Below are positions 24,997-34,344 of a stretch of DNA of 64,000 nucleotides, one piece after another (positions within the stretch are counted from its first letter, which is position 1; the number at the start of each line of letters is the position of its first letter). The notes beneath the pieces were generated by a model. The model saw only the letters and a list, made by a program, of their open reading frames with translations, had not been told where the DNA came from and did not search any database. A program made the translations under genes and the position numbers. This stretch comes from Verrucomicrobiales bacterium (lineage in GTDB: Bacteria; Verrucomicrobiota; Verrucomicrobiia; Limisphaerales; UBA11320), in the NCBI GenBank assembly GCA_016793885.1, contig JAEUHE010000237.1, forward strand, positions 59,411-123,410. The letters are read 5' to 3'.

Positions 24997-26727
24997 TCAT
25001 TTCCCGGGAGCGGCCTCCGAGGCATCCAGTTTCTTCTGGATCTCTGGGTTAGGCTCGATTTTCAGCGATTTTCTCCAGGATTCCATCGCCCGCCGAACAT
25101 CTCCCAGCGCTTGATAGATATCCCCCAAATGGTCGAACAGAGTGGGATCCGGCTCCGGGGTGTTTTCGATGGCTTTAAGCATCGGCCCCAGAGCCTCCTT
25201 GGGCTTGCCCTGCTTGTAGAAGAGCCAGGCCTGACTGTCCAAAAACGCCCCATTCTTGGGCTCTAGCCGAACCGCTCGGTCGATCAGCTTCTTGGCCTCG
25301 TCCAGTTTGATCCCCTTCTCGACCCACATATAGCCGAGGTAGTTCAAGGCCTCCGCAAAATCCGGCATGATCTCGATGGCCTTGCGGAAGTGTTTCTCGG
25401 ATTCCTCGTAGCTCTGGTTGCGTTCATGGGCGGACCCCAGCTGGAAATAGAAGAAATGGGTGAGTCGATTGGTTTCCCGCGTGCGCGCGATGATCTCGGC
25501 GGTCGTGAAGCGTCGAACCGCATTGGAGTAATCCTTCATCCGCGCCAGCGCGAGGCCCGACAGGAACTCGGTCTGGAAAGTCTCCGAGAACCGACGTCGC
25601 GCGTCGTCCAGGGTCTCTAACCCGGCACGAACATTGCCGGAATTAACCTGGGCAATCGCCAAGTCATAGTAAGCCGGCTCGAAGGTGGGGGTGAGAACCA
25701 CCGCTTTGCGCAGGTAGTCCTCCGCTTCCTTGAACTTGTTGTCCTGCAAGGCCAGGCTGCCCAAAATCAGGTACGCTTGGGGATACCGGCTCGGCTCCTC
25801 CTTGATCAGTGCCTCCATCTGCTCGATGGCACGCTTGGAATCGCGAGACTGCAGAAAAAGGTCTGCCAACCGTTCGCGCAACGGGGTAGCTTGGGGATAC
25901 TTCTCCACCAGCTTGAGATAAAGGTCGATGGCCTTGGCGTTCTGGCCTACCAACATATAGGCATCGGCCGCCCGCTGTTGAACAATCGCCGGATTGTCCT
26001 TCATCACCATCACCCGATCCAAAAGTTCGGTCGCGCGTTTGCGCACCAACGCCTTCGTCTCCGGTTTGGGCTGAGGCTGCCCGATCCATAGCTCCGCCAA
26101 TTCCACCAGGTACTGCGCGGTAGGGTTCTTGAGCTCCCCGGCTCGCTCCAGCACCTTCAGGGATTCTTCCGGCTTGCCTTCCTTGAGATAGAGCTGGGAA
26201 AGATTTTGATGACCGATCAACAACGACGGCGACCGCTTGATGGCCTCCAGGTTCGAGTCGATCGCTTCCGCGTTTCGTCCCAGACTGGCATAAATCGAGG
26301 CCAGAAATGCAGACAAAACCCCCGAGCCCCCAGCCCCGATGGCTTCCCGCAGCACGGTGATCGCCTTCTCCGAGTCCTTGTTGACGAGGTGGCGACGGGC
26401 TACATCGAGAGCGAGTCCATCCTGAGAAGGATCCGATTGCACCGCCCGCTCATAATGCTCGAGCGCGAGCTTGTCTTCATCGCGCAGATCCGCGATGAGC
26501 CCCGCGCCGAACTGGGCGTGAGCCTCAGCTCTCCGCTCCTCCTCGGGGGAAATCGGCTTGCCGTTCAATAGCTCTCGCGACGACTTGGACTTGCTGCGAG
26601 GCGAGGATCCCCCCCCAACACCGCCCGAGCTAGGCGAATAGGCGCAGCCCCCCAATACCAAGCCAGCAATAAACAAAGCTGTGGCGATGGAGAATCGACG
26701 CCCGAGTATGATTGGCGTGGTCTGCAT
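24997..26727 (-). CDS. TPR-repeat lipoprotein
   Basis: About 576 aa from ATG 26727, which puts a lipoprotein signal (FIAGLVLGGCAYSP) at the correct distance; the ATG at 26742 is also possible. A Gly/Ser-rich linker precedes about 13 tetratricopeptide-like helix pairs (for example DLRDEDKLALEHYERAVQSDP, EKHFRKAIEIMPDFAEALNYLGYM, YKQGKPKEALGPMLKAIENTP). It is probably a periplasmic scaffold; bacterial relatives attach to peptidoglycan-synthesis or secretion complexes, but nothing here fixes the partner. Confidence 0.9.
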   Translation of the reverse strand: MQTTPIILGRRFSIATALFIAGLVLGGCAYSPSSGGVGGGSSPRSKSKSSRELLNGKPISPEEERRAEAHAQFGAGLIADLRDEDKLALEHYERAVQSDPSQDGLALDVARRHLVNKDSEKAITVLREAIGAGGSGVLSAFLASIYASLGRNAEAIDSNLEAIKRSPSLLIGHQNLSQLYLKEGKPEESLKVLERAGELKNPTAQYLVELAELWIGQPQPKPETKALVRKRATELLDRVMVMKDNPAIVQQRAADAYMLVGQNAKAIDLYLKLVEKYPQATPLRERLADLFLQSRDSKRAIEQMEALIKEEPSRYPQAYLILGSLALQDNKFKEAEDYLRKAVVLTPTFEPAYYDLAIAQVNSGNVRAGLETLDDARRRFSETFQTEFLSGLALARMKDYSNAVRRFTTAEIIARTRETNRLTHFFYFQLGSAHERNQSYEESEKHFRKAIEIMPDFAEALNYLGYMWVEKGIKLDEAKKLIDRAVRLEPKNGAFLDSQAWLFYKQGKPKEALGPMLKAIENTPEPDPTLFDHLGDIYQALGDVRRAMESWRKSLKIEPNPEIQKKLDASEAAPGK

Positions 26728-26793
26728 GGATAAAAAGTGCAACCCGGCTTGAGACCTGAGCCGGGTTGCACCAAAGCAAAACGCGAAAGGCGC

Positions 26794-26895
26794 TTACTTC
26801 TGCCAGGTACGCTTCTTATGGCGGTTAGCCCGAAGCTTCTTGCGGCGTTTATGTTTGTTAATCTTAGCTTTCCGACGTTTCTTCAGTGAACCCAT
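26794..26895 (-). CDS. 33-aa basic AURKAIP1/COX24-domain protein (bS22-like)
   Basis: A tiny gene between hisG and the TPR gene reads [20 protein letters not shown] then [13 protein letters not shown] and stops. More than half of its residues are Lys or Arg. The pattern ([21 protein letters not shown]) matches the short AURKAIP1/COX24-domain proteins found across bacteria, which correspond to small-subunit ribosomal peptides such as mycobacterial bS22. It is easily missed because of its size; the codon structure and exact family match make it convincing. Confidence 0.85.
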   Translation of the reverse strand: MGSLKKRRKAKINKHKRRKKLRANRHKKRTWQK

Positions 26896-26908
26896 AACTT
26901 AGTTGTGC

Positions 26909-27790
26909 TCAGTAAACCACTTTGTTCAGTGGATATTCAATAATTCCTTCGGCCCCGGCAGCTTTTAGTTTCGGGATCAATTCCCGAACGACATGCTCGT
27001 CAATGATGGTCTCCACCGCCACCCATCCTGATTGACTCAGGCTGGAGATCGTGGGATTCCGCAAAGCCGGCAAGCTGTCGAGCAGCGACCGAAGATTCTT
27101 TTCCGCGATGTTCATCTTCAACCCGACCTTCGCCTCGGCTTCGAGGGCGCCCTTCAGCAGCAGGGCCAGGGTTTCGATCTTTTCGCGCTTCCAGCGGTCC
27201 TTCCACGCCTTGCGATTCACTATCAACCGAGGCGTTGAGACCAGCAAAGTGTCCACAATCCGAAGCTTGTTGGCACGCAACGAAGAACCCGTTTCGGTAA
27301 TTTCTACAATCGCGTCGACCAACTCATGCGCCTTGACCTCAGTAGCTCCCCAAGAGAACTCGACGTGGGCCTTGACACCATGCTTGCGGAGATACTTCTT
27401 GGTGAGGTTGACCACCTCGGTGGCAATCCGCTTGCCCTTCAAGTCTTTAACGGAACGGATAGAGGATTCCTCGGGCACTGCCAAAACCCAGCGCGCCGGT
27501 TGGCGCGTCGCCTTGCTGAAGAGAAACTCCCCTACCTCATGAACGTCAGAATCGTTTTCCTGCACCCAGTCGTGACCCGTAATCCCACAATCCAAGTAAC
27601 CTAGCTCGACATAGCGGCTGATCTCTTGGGCGCGAATCAAACGAATCTCAAGTTGCTCGTCGTCCACATAGGGGACATACGAGCGGCTGCTCACCTGAAT
27701 GTTGAAGCCCGCCTTCCCCATCTTTTCGATGGTGGCTTCTTGAAGGCTGCCTTTCGGCAAACCAAACCGGAGTTTGGACTCTTTCTTCAT
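26909..27790 (-). CDS. hisG: ATP phosphoribosyltransferase, long form
   Basis: 293 aa from ATG 27790 ([20 protein letters not shown]); an upstream in-frame ATG at 27895 adds a tail not seen in the family. It catalyses the first step of histidine synthesis, ATP + PRPP to phosphoribosyl-ATP. Two periplasmic-binding-like lobes ([53 protein letters not shown]) are followed by the ~75-residue C-terminal regulatory domain of the long form ([19 protein letters not shown]), so histidine feedback is expected and no HisZ is needed. No other his genes are adjacent. Confidence 0.94.
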   Translation of the reverse strand: MKKESKLRFGLPKGSLQEATIEKMGKAGFNIQVSSRSYVPYVDDEQLEIRLIRAQEISRYVELGYLDCGITGHDWVQENDSDVHEVGEFLFSKATRQPARWVLAVPEESSIRSVKDLKGKRIATEVVNLTKKYLRKHGVKAHVEFSWGATEVKAHELVDAIVEITETGSSLRANKLRIVDTLLVSTPRLIVNRKAWKDRWKREKIETLALLLKGALEAEAKVGLKMNIAEKNLRSLLDSLPALRNPTISSLSQSGWVAVETIIDEHVVRELIPKLKAAGAEGIIEYPLNKVVY

Positions 27791-28006
27791 GTATAATCGT
27801 CTGTTCGGTCCCCATTTCGGAACCGGAGCACGGTGATCTGCCAGGTTTGGCGACACAATGCGATGTTTTTCTTTATGTGAATAACCTGTGAGCATCTGCC
27901 AACAACTCGGAATTGAGTCCCCCGAGAAAATCGAATTTTCTAAGGGGGCGGAGCATCAGAGACAGGAGCCACGACACAAACAACGTGGAAACCAGGGTGG
28001 AAAACC

Positions 28007-28465
28007 ATGCACATGGAGCAACGGACAGCCAACGAAATGAGTGACTTAGGAGCCCAGCTGCGACAGCTTTGCAGCGCGTTGCCGGATTGCCGGGCTCTGG
28101 ATCCTCAGTTGGAGGGGGTTCGCGAGGCAGCCCTGGCGGACCTGTATGTCACGCTCCAAGACCTCACCAGTCTCTATTACGAGGCGCGACTCCTCTCCCA
28201 AGCGGGCTCGCAGGCTTCCCAACCCCTCCGTGCCGCCGCTGCCTCTTCCTCAGGCCGAGCCCTCGCCGATTACTTGTTCGCCCACCCAGACCGTTGCGAC
28301 GAGACTCTCCGATCCCTCGGTGGAGAGTTCCCTAGCGGCCAAACAGCGAACGTTTTCAAAAAGCCAACCCCCAAGCCAACCCTCGCCGACTTCACGGAAG
28401 TCCCGGTGTTTAAGACGAGCGGCTCAGGGGGCGGGACGAACGAGCGCTTGAGCAGGAAGGGCTAA
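28007..28465 (+). CDS. Hypothetical protein upstream of dnaB
   Basis: 152 aa; ATG at 28007 or 28013. The first half is helical (MSDLGAQLRQLCSALPDCRAL, VREAALADLYVTLQDLTSLYYEARLLS); the second is Ser/Thr/Pro-rich and probably disordered, ending in Gly-rich sequence. No signal peptide, membrane segment or known domain. It starts 216 bases from the divergent hisG start and ends 22 bases before dnaB, so it is probably cotranscribed with the replicative helicase. Confidence 0.6.
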   Translation: MHMEQRTANEMSDLGAQLRQLCSALPDCRALDPQLEGVREAALADLYVTLQDLTSLYYEARLLSQAGSQASQPLRAAAASSSGRALADYLFAHPDRCDETLRSLGGEFPSGQTANVFKKPTPKPTLADFTEVPVFKTSGSGGGTNERLSRKG

Positions 28466-28487
28466 CCCCCGTAGTCTCTCCGAGCAC

Positions 28488-29960
28488 ATGTCTCAAGCCG
28501 AGTCGTTTTCGGGGTCCGATGATCCCAAGTCCCAGCGTCGCCGCTCCAAACGCGGATCACGCCAAACCAATGCGCTTCAACCCGCCTCGGGTGACCGCCT
28601 GCCCCCCCACTCCCTCGAAGCCGAACAGGGCGTGCTGGGCTGCATCTTCATTGCCCCCAATGAATGCCTGGGCGAGTGTGTCGAGAAACTCAAGGCCGGC
28701 GCTCAAGCCTTTTACGACCTCCGTCACCAAACCCTATTTGAGCACCTGGTCGAGATGTATGAGGCGAAGCAGCCGGTCGACCTGATCACCGTTCCCCAAA
28801 GGCTGAAGGATCAGGGACTGCTCGACGGCGTAGGCGGCCTCGCCTACCTGGCTTCCCTGCCGGATTCCACGCCCTCAGCCGCGAACCTCTCCTACTATCT
28901 GGAGATTCTGAAGGAGAAATACCTGCTGCGACGGATGTTGGCGACCTGCTCCAACGTGATGTCGCGGGTGTATGAGCACGAAGGTGAGGTGGACGGCCTG
29001 CTCGACGAAACCGAGCGAGACATTCTTCAGATCAGCGAAGCTCGCGTCGAGCCGGAATCCAAAGGGATGCGCGACCTGGTCCGCAATGCCATCAACACGA
29101 TCGAGCACTATCAGCAACGCCAGGGCATGCTCACCGGTTTGGCTACGGGGTTCACCGACCTCGACAAGATGACCAGCGGGCTGCATGGCGGAGAAATGAT
29201 CGTGATCGCCGCCCGTCCCAGTATGGGCAAGACCTCTCTGGCGATGAACATCGCCGAACATGTCGTTCTGGAAGAGAAGCTTCCAGTAGGGGTGTTCAGT
29301 TTGGAAATGACCGCCGATTCCCTGGTGCTGCGCTTGATGTGTTCGCGGGCTCGGGTGAACCTGCGCGACATCCGGGGTGGGTTCATCGCCGAACGCGACT
29401 TCCCCAGGCTGACCAGCGCCGCCGGTAAATTAGCGGCTGCCCCGCTCTATATCGACGACACCCCCGGCCTCTCGGTGCTGCAACTCCGGGCCAAAGCCCG
29501 CCGCATGTGGCAGCAATACGGCGTAAAGCTCTTTGTCATTGACTACCTGCAGCTGCTTCATTCTACTGCGCGCCGTGTTGAAAACCGTCAGCAGGAAATC
29601 GCTGACATCTCCAGCGGTGTCAAAGCTTTAGCGAAGGAACTGAAGGTTCCGGTCATCGTGCTGAGCCAGCTCAACCGCGAGTTCGAGAAGGAAAAAAACC
29701 GCAAACCGCGGATGTCTGACTTGCGCGAGTCCGGAGCCATCGAGCAGGATGCCGATCTGATCGGGCTGCTTTACAAAGTAAGCAGCGGGGATGAGGAAGA
29801 GGGTGCGGCTCCGAGCGCGGAAGACGAAGCCATACCGGTCAACCTCCTCATCGCCAAGCAACGTAACGGTCCGACTGGCGACGTAGAAATGGTTTTCCGT
29901 AAATCGATTACTCGGTTCGAGAACAAGTCCAAGATCAGCGAGGACTCCATCCCGACCTAA
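28488..29960 (+). CDS. dnaB: Replicative DNA helicase DnaB
   Basis: The 490-aa protein has a basic ~30-residue leader and then the DnaB N-domain (PPHSLEAEQGVLGCIF, AFYDLRHQTLFEHLVEMYE). The RecA-like helicase domain carries Walker A ARPSMGKTSLAMNIAEH, Walker B VIDYLQLL and the ReqREI-type IVLSQLNREFEK..MSDLRESGAIEQDADLI segment. It is the hexameric 5'-3' fork helicase. The order hypothetical-dnaB-bamA-skp on one strand is tight (7-9 bases from dnaB to bamA). No intein is present. Confidence 0.96.
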   Translation: MSQAESFSGSDDPKSQRRRSKRGSRQTNALQPASGDRLPPHSLEAEQGVLGCIFIAPNECLGECVEKLKAGAQAFYDLRHQTLFEHLVEMYEAKQPVDLITVPQRLKDQGLLDGVGGLAYLASLPDSTPSAANLSYYLEILKEKYLLRRMLATCSNVMSRVYEHEGEVDGLLDETERDILQISEARVEPESKGMRDLVRNAINTIEHYQQRQGMLTGLATGFTDLDKMTSGLHGGEMIVIAARPSMGKTSLAMNIAEHVVLEEKLPVGVFSLEMTADSLVLRLMCSRARVNLRDIRGGFIAERDFPRLTSAAGKLAAAPLYIDDTPGLSVLQLRAKARRMWQQYGVKLFVIDYLQLLHSTARRVENRQQEIADISSGVKALAKELKVPVIVLSQLNREFEKEKNRKPRMSDLRESGAIEQDADLIGLLYKVSSGDEEEGAAPSAEDEAIPVNLLIAKQRNGPTGDVEMVFRKSITRFENKSKISEDSIPT

Positions 29961-29969
29961 CTCAAGTTG

Positions 29970-32357
29970 ATGAACAAAAATTGGCTGCGCCACGCCTGGC
30001 CTTGCGGGTTGGCTTATCTAGCATCCGGAACGGCTCTCAGCGCCCAGGAATCCCTCCGGGCAGCGCTGGAGGCTTACCCCGTTCTCGGTATCACCCTGAC
30101 CAACGTCGGACCGCAAAACGTGAGCGATGCCCTGATCCGCGCCAACATGCGGGTCAAGGAGGGCGATAATTACAATCTCCGGATGGTCGACGACGACGTC
30201 CAGAACTTGCTCAAAACAGGCTACTTCCTGAACGTGCAGGTGACTGAGGTGCGTCAAGTGGAAGGCGTGCGGCTCACGTACGTCCTCCAGGCCAAACCCA
30301 AGCTGACGGACATCGTTTTCAAGGGGAACAAGAAGTACAGCAACCGACGCCTCCTCAAGACGGTGACGTCCAAGATCGGCGATCCCTTGGACGAACGGAA
30401 ACTGTTCACCGATGTTCAGGCGATCAAGACCAAGTACCAGAAGGCGGGATATCCAAAGACCGAGGTCAAGTATGTGCCCAGCGTCGAGGAATCAACCGGG
30501 CGTGGCAGCGTCACCTTCGAGATCGTCGAGACGCCCAAAGTGCGGATCACGGATGTCAGCTTCGAGGGCGCCACGGCTTTCAGCCAAAAGAAGCTGCGCA
30601 AGCAGATCAAGACCCGACGCCACTGGTTCTTCTCCTTTATCACCGGCAGCGGCACGCTGAAGGATGACCAGCTCGAGGACGATCGGGACAAGCTCGCCGA
30701 ATTCTATCGCAATGAAGGTTACATCGATTTCGACATCAAGAACATCGAGTATAACTACAGCGGCGAGAAGAGGGTGAAGCTGAACTTCCAGGTCACCGAA
30801 GGCCAGCAATACAAGGTGGGAACCATCGCCTTTCAGGGAAACCAGATTTTCACGACCAACCAGCTGGCTCAGGACCTCAAGATGCCCGAAGGGAAAACCT
30901 TCACACCCAAGGGGCTCAACAAGGACATCGAAGTCGTCCAAGATAAATACGGCTCCGAGGGCTACATCGACACCACCATTTCGGCCCGGAAAAATCCGAA
31001 CGTTCAAACGGGCACGATCGATCTGAATTATCGCATCGAGGAGAAGGAAAAGTCCTACATCGAGAAAATCGAAATCAAGGGCAACACCAAGACCAAGGAC
31101 AAGGTCATTCGCCGCGAGCTCAGCGTCTCGCCGGGCGAAGTCTTCGACATGACCGAGGTGAAGCGCAGCAAGCGTCGCCTGGAAGGTCTGCAGTATTTCG
31201 CGGAGCAAGGTGGCGTTGAGGCCCAGCCGGAGCCAACCGACATTCCGAATCGGCGGAACCTCCAGATCACGGTGGAGGAAAAGAACACGGGCCACTTCTC
31301 ACTCGGCGCCGGCTTCAGCTCCATCGACAGCGTCATCGGGTTTGTCGAAGTCACTCAGGGTAATTTCGACATTGCCAAGCCCCCCTGGTTTATGGGCGGC
31401 GGACAAAAGTTCCGCATGCGTGTGGCGGCAGGTCCTCGTCGACAGGACTACGAGATCACGTTCATCGAGCCCTGGTTCCTGGAACGCAAGCTGCAGTTCA
31501 GCACCGATCTCTACCATCGCCGGCTGAGCACTTACTCCGACGAGGATCTGTATGATCTCGTCCAAACCGGCGCCCGGCTGGGTTTCACCCGCGCACTGTG
31601 GAACGACAACCTGATCGGCAACGTCAACTACAACATCGAAAACCGTGGACTGGTCGATATCGACCGCTCGCGCGCGGTGCGCTATCCCGGACGCCCGGAC
31701 GTGTTGGAAGACCAAGGCTATAGCCTCTTGTCGAAGTTCGGCGGTTCTTTGGCCTACGATACCCGGGACAACGCACTCCTGCCGACCAAAGGACAACGGA
31801 CGGAGATCTCGGCCGATATCGCTGCCGGGGCGATCGGCAGCGATTGGAACTTCTACAAGCTCGAAGCCCGCAGCTCCTGGTACTTCCGGGGATTGGACGA
31901 GGGACATCTGCTGGAAGTCATCGGCCGAACCGGAGTGGCGGAGACTTTTGGTGACAGTGATCACCTGCACGTGCTGGACCGCTTTTTCCTGGGCGGTATG
32001 TATTCCCTGCGTGGCTACCGCTACCACCGCGTCGGCCCAACCGACGCCTATGGTGAACCTTACGGTGGTAACACCTATTGGTTCGGCAGCATCGAATATA
32101 GCATTCCGGTGATTGAACGTCTGCGGATCGCGGCGTTCTATGATATTGGCATGGTTTACCTGAACTCGTATCAGTGGAATTTCGGGGAATACAACGACAA
32201 CGTCGGTGTGGGCATCCGCCTCAATCTGCCCATCGGCCCTCTCCGGCTGGATTACGGCATTCCGCTCCATGCCACCCCACGCAGCCCATTCACCCCGGGT
32301 AACGACAGTTCCTCGGGAAGGTTTCAGTTTGGTGTTGGCTATACCCGCGAATTTTAA
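29970..32357 (+). CDS. bamA: Outer-membrane assembly factor BamA (Omp85)
   Basis: 795 aa from ATG 29970 (a TTG codon precedes it). After a signal peptide (cleavage near ALSAQE) come five POTRA repeats (~35-440; e.g. KLTDIVFKGNKKYSNRRLLK, YIEKIEIKGNTKTKDKVIRRELSVSPGE) and a 16-strand barrel with the lid motif region RFFLGGMYSLRGYRYHRVGP (VRGF/Y-type). The last residue is Phe (GVGYTREF), the usual beta-signal. It inserts barrel proteins into the outer membrane, confirming a didermal envelope. The chaperone gene skp follows after 15 bases. Confidence 0.96.
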   Translation: MNKNWLRHAWPCGLAYLASGTALSAQESLRAALEAYPVLGITLTNVGPQNVSDALIRANMRVKEGDNYNLRMVDDDVQNLLKTGYFLNVQVTEVRQVEGVRLTYVLQAKPKLTDIVFKGNKKYSNRRLLKTVTSKIGDPLDERKLFTDVQAIKTKYQKAGYPKTEVKYVPSVEESTGRGSVTFEIVETPKVRITDVSFEGATAFSQKKLRKQIKTRRHWFFSFITGSGTLKDDQLEDDRDKLAEFYRNEGYIDFDIKNIEYNYSGEKRVKLNFQVTEGQQYKVGTIAFQGNQIFTTNQLAQDLKMPEGKTFTPKGLNKDIEVVQDKYGSEGYIDTTISARKNPNVQTGTIDLNYRIEEKEKSYIEKIEIKGNTKTKDKVIRRELSVSPGEVFDMTEVKRSKRRLEGLQYFAEQGGVEAQPEPTDIPNRRNLQITVEEKNTGHFSLGAGFSSIDSVIGFVEVTQGNFDIAKPPWFMGGGQKFRMRVAAGPRRQDYEITFIEPWFLERKLQFSTDLYHRRLSTYSDEDLYDLVQTGARLGFTRALWNDNLIGNVNYNIENRGLVDIDRSRAVRYPGRPDVLEDQGYSLLSKFGGSLAYDTRDNALLPTKGQRTEISADIAAGAIGSDWNFYKLEARSSWYFRGLDEGHLLEVIGRTGVAETFGDSDHLHVLDRFFLGGMYSLRGYRYHRVGPTDAYGEPYGGNTYWFGSIEYSIPVIERLRIAAFYDIGMVYLNSYQWNFGEYNDNVGVGIRLNLPIGPLRLDYGIPLHATPRSPFTPGNDSSSGRFQFGVGYTREF

Positions 32358-32372
32358 TTTAATTCTCCTGAC

Positions 32373-33002
32373 ATGAACGTGATTTTGAAACAAGCGATTT
32401 GGGTGCTCCTCGTCAGCGCCCTATGTGTGCTCCCCGCTTCCGCTCAACAGCAAAAGCTGGCCACCATCGATCTCCGGCAGGTTTTCGACAATTACTGGAA
32501 GACCAAGCAGGCCGACACCGCCTTGAAGGACAAGGCGGGGGACCTGGACGGCGATCGGAAGAAGATGATCGACCAATATACCAAGCTGAAGGCCGATTAT
32601 AAGACCGCCCTCGAAAAAGCCAACGAGCAGGCGGTTTCGGCCGAGGAACGCGAAAAGCGGAAGAAGTCCTCCGAAGTGAAGCTCGCTGAGATGAATGATC
32701 TCGAGTCCAGCATCACCCAGTTCGACCGCCAGGCCCGTACCTCCCTCGACGAGCAACAACGCCGAATGCGCGACAACATCCTCTCCGAGATTCGCGGAGT
32801 GGTGGAACTTAAGGCCAAGGCCGGTGGCTACGCGATGGTGCTGGATACCGCCGGCGAAACCGCGAATCGCACTCCTTTCGTGCTCTACACCAATAACGAA
32901 TCCGATATCACCAAAGCCGTGCTGGCCCAGCTCAACGAGACCGCGCCAGCCAACCGGGTGACCACTGGAAGTGACAAAGACAAGGACAAGGAAAAGAAGT
33001 AG
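32373..33002 (+). CDS. skp: Periplasmic chaperone OmpH/Skp family
   Basis: The 209-aa protein has a signal peptide (cleavage near PASAQQ), then the Skp body: QKLATIDLRQVFDNYWKTKQAD, a long charged coiled-coil hairpin (KAGDLDGDRKKMIDQYTKLKADYK..), and the C-terminal strand KAGGYAMVLDTAGETANRTPFVLYTNN. The tail is Lys/Asp-rich. Skp holds unfolded outer-membrane proteins for BamA; the adjacency fits. A strong terminator follows. Confidence 0.93.
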   Translation: MNVILKQAIWVLLVSALCVLPASAQQQKLATIDLRQVFDNYWKTKQADTALKDKAGDLDGDRKKMIDQYTKLKADYKTALEKANEQAVSAEEREKRKKSSEVKLAEMNDLESSITQFDRQARTSLDEQQRRMRDNILSEIRGVVELKAKAGGYAMVLDTAGETANRTPFVLYTNNESDITKAVLAQLNETAPANRVTTGSDKDKDKEKK

Positions 33003-33025
33003 AACCGAGCCTCCATTTCTCTGCG

Positions 33026-33059
33026 AACCCGACTGCCGCTAACTGCGGAGTCGGGTTTT
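33026..33059 (+). terminator. Rho-independent terminator after skp
   Basis: AACCCGACT at 33026-33034 pairs with AGTCGGGTT ending at 33057, with an inner CCGC/GCGG stem, followed by TTTTC. It lies 24 bases after the skp stop and closes the dnaB-bamA-skp unit. Confidence 0.88.
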
Positions 33060-33085
33060 CAGTTCCAGCTAACTCGAATGCCAAT

Positions 33086-33988
33086 ATGCGAAGAACCCTC
33101 CACCGCCTCATCACCACTTGCACGCCAGCAGCACTCCTGGCGATGGTCGTCATCCTGGTCAGCGGCTGCGCCTCCTCCCATTCAGCGCGTCACACCCTTC
33201 GCGAAAGCCTGACCTTTCACGCCTCCTTCGACCAGGGAGCCAATGCCGATTATGCGCGCGGGGATCGCCAGATCTATCACGCCAAGGGCATGAATGAGCG
33301 TTTCGCCGGCACGCCAGGACTCCCGACCACACCGGAAGTTCAACTGGTGGAGAAGGCGGGACGCTTTGGGCATGGGCTGCGATTCCATCAGGCGAAGGCT
33401 CCAGTGATCTTCTACCATTCTCCTTCCAACGTGGAATTCCACAGTAATCGGTGGAGCGGAACGGTGTCGTTCTGGCTTAGCACCGATCCTGCGACTCAGC
33501 TGGCCCCCGGCTATTGCGATCCCATCCAGATTACTTCGAAGGCCTGGAACGACGCCGCTTTCTTCACGGAGTTTGAGAAGAAGACCAACGGTATCCCCTT
33601 CCGCCTAGGGGTCTACGCCGATCTCAAAGTCTGGAATCCCAATGACCGCGATTGGAATAAAATGGCTCCGCACGAGAAGCCGCTGCTGACCATCGACAAT
33701 CCCCCCTTCTCCGCGGGCAAATGGACCCATGTCGTGTTCACCTTCGAGAACTTCAATACCGGAAAGCCGGATGGCGTTGCCAAACTGTATCTGGATGGTG
33801 AGTTCCGAGGTGCGATTCCAGCCCGCACTCAGACGTTCAACTGGGATCCGGCCAAGTCGCTCATCATGCTCGGAATCGGCTACGTGGGGCTCTACGACGA
33901 CGTGTCCATTTTCAACCGCGCACTCAGTCCCCAAGAGATCATCACCCTGCGGGATCTACCCAATGGCGTGAGCGACCTAGTGCGGTAG
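33086..33988 (+). CDS. LamG-like lipoprotein
   Basis: The 300-aa protein has a lipoprotein signal (LAMVVILVSGCASSH, Cys ~28). The mature part is one LamG/concanavalin A-like domain: LTFHASFDQGANADYARGD, FGHGLRFHQ, NRWSGTVSFWLSTDPATQL, FSAGKWTHVVFTFENFNTGK, VAKLYLDGEFRGA and the closing YDDVSIFNRALSPQEIITLRDL. Such domains bind glycans or act as structural jelly rolls. It is separated from skp by the terminator, so it is probably a separate unit. Confidence 0.88.
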   Translation: MRRTLHRLITTCTPAALLAMVVILVSGCASSHSARHTLRESLTFHASFDQGANADYARGDRQIYHAKGMNERFAGTPGLPTTPEVQLVEKAGRFGHGLRFHQAKAPVIFYHSPSNVEFHSNRWSGTVSFWLSTDPATQLAPGYCDPIQITSKAWNDAAFFTEFEKKTNGIPFRLGVYADLKVWNPNDRDWNKMAPHEKPLLTIDNPPFSAGKWTHVVFTFENFNTGKPDGVAKLYLDGEFRGAIPARTQTFNWDPAKSLIMLGIGYVGLYDDVSIFNRALSPQEIITLRDLPNGVSDLVR

Positions 33989-34060
33989 GAGGAAGCCGTA
34001 GGGGGCAACGCAGCCCCCCATGCTCAAGCAACTTAGAGGGTACTCCTACAGGCGACGAAA

Positions 34061-34310
34061 GGGCCTCAGTTGCACCACAGAGATGGGAATGGGCGCAGAG
34101 AGGAGCCGTTCCGGAGAAACCTAAAACGGTAGTTTTAACCACGGTTTTCTCGGATGTCTCGGATAGAAAAGAACAAGTGAGTTCCACTTCCGATCCCTTC
34201 GGGATTCTTAATCCGTGGGATCAGCGAAATCCGTGGTTCACCAGTTGCTCTCCCTCTTTGCGCCTTCCCGTCTCTGCGGTGTAAGTCTGCTCGGGCTTGG
34301 TTTCGGGTTG
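34061..34310 (-). repeat. Dispersed intergenic repeat C, copy 2 (inverted)
   Basis: The reverse complement matches 21931-22170 with small indels: GGCCTCAGTTGCACCACAGA at the left end corresponds to the right end of copy 1, and TCTCTGCGGTGTAAG at the right corresponds to its left end. The interior ATCCGTGG words are conserved. Confidence 0.8.
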
Positions 34311-34344
34311 AGGGGGCCGCTTGGAAATCTTGGGAGCGGGGACA

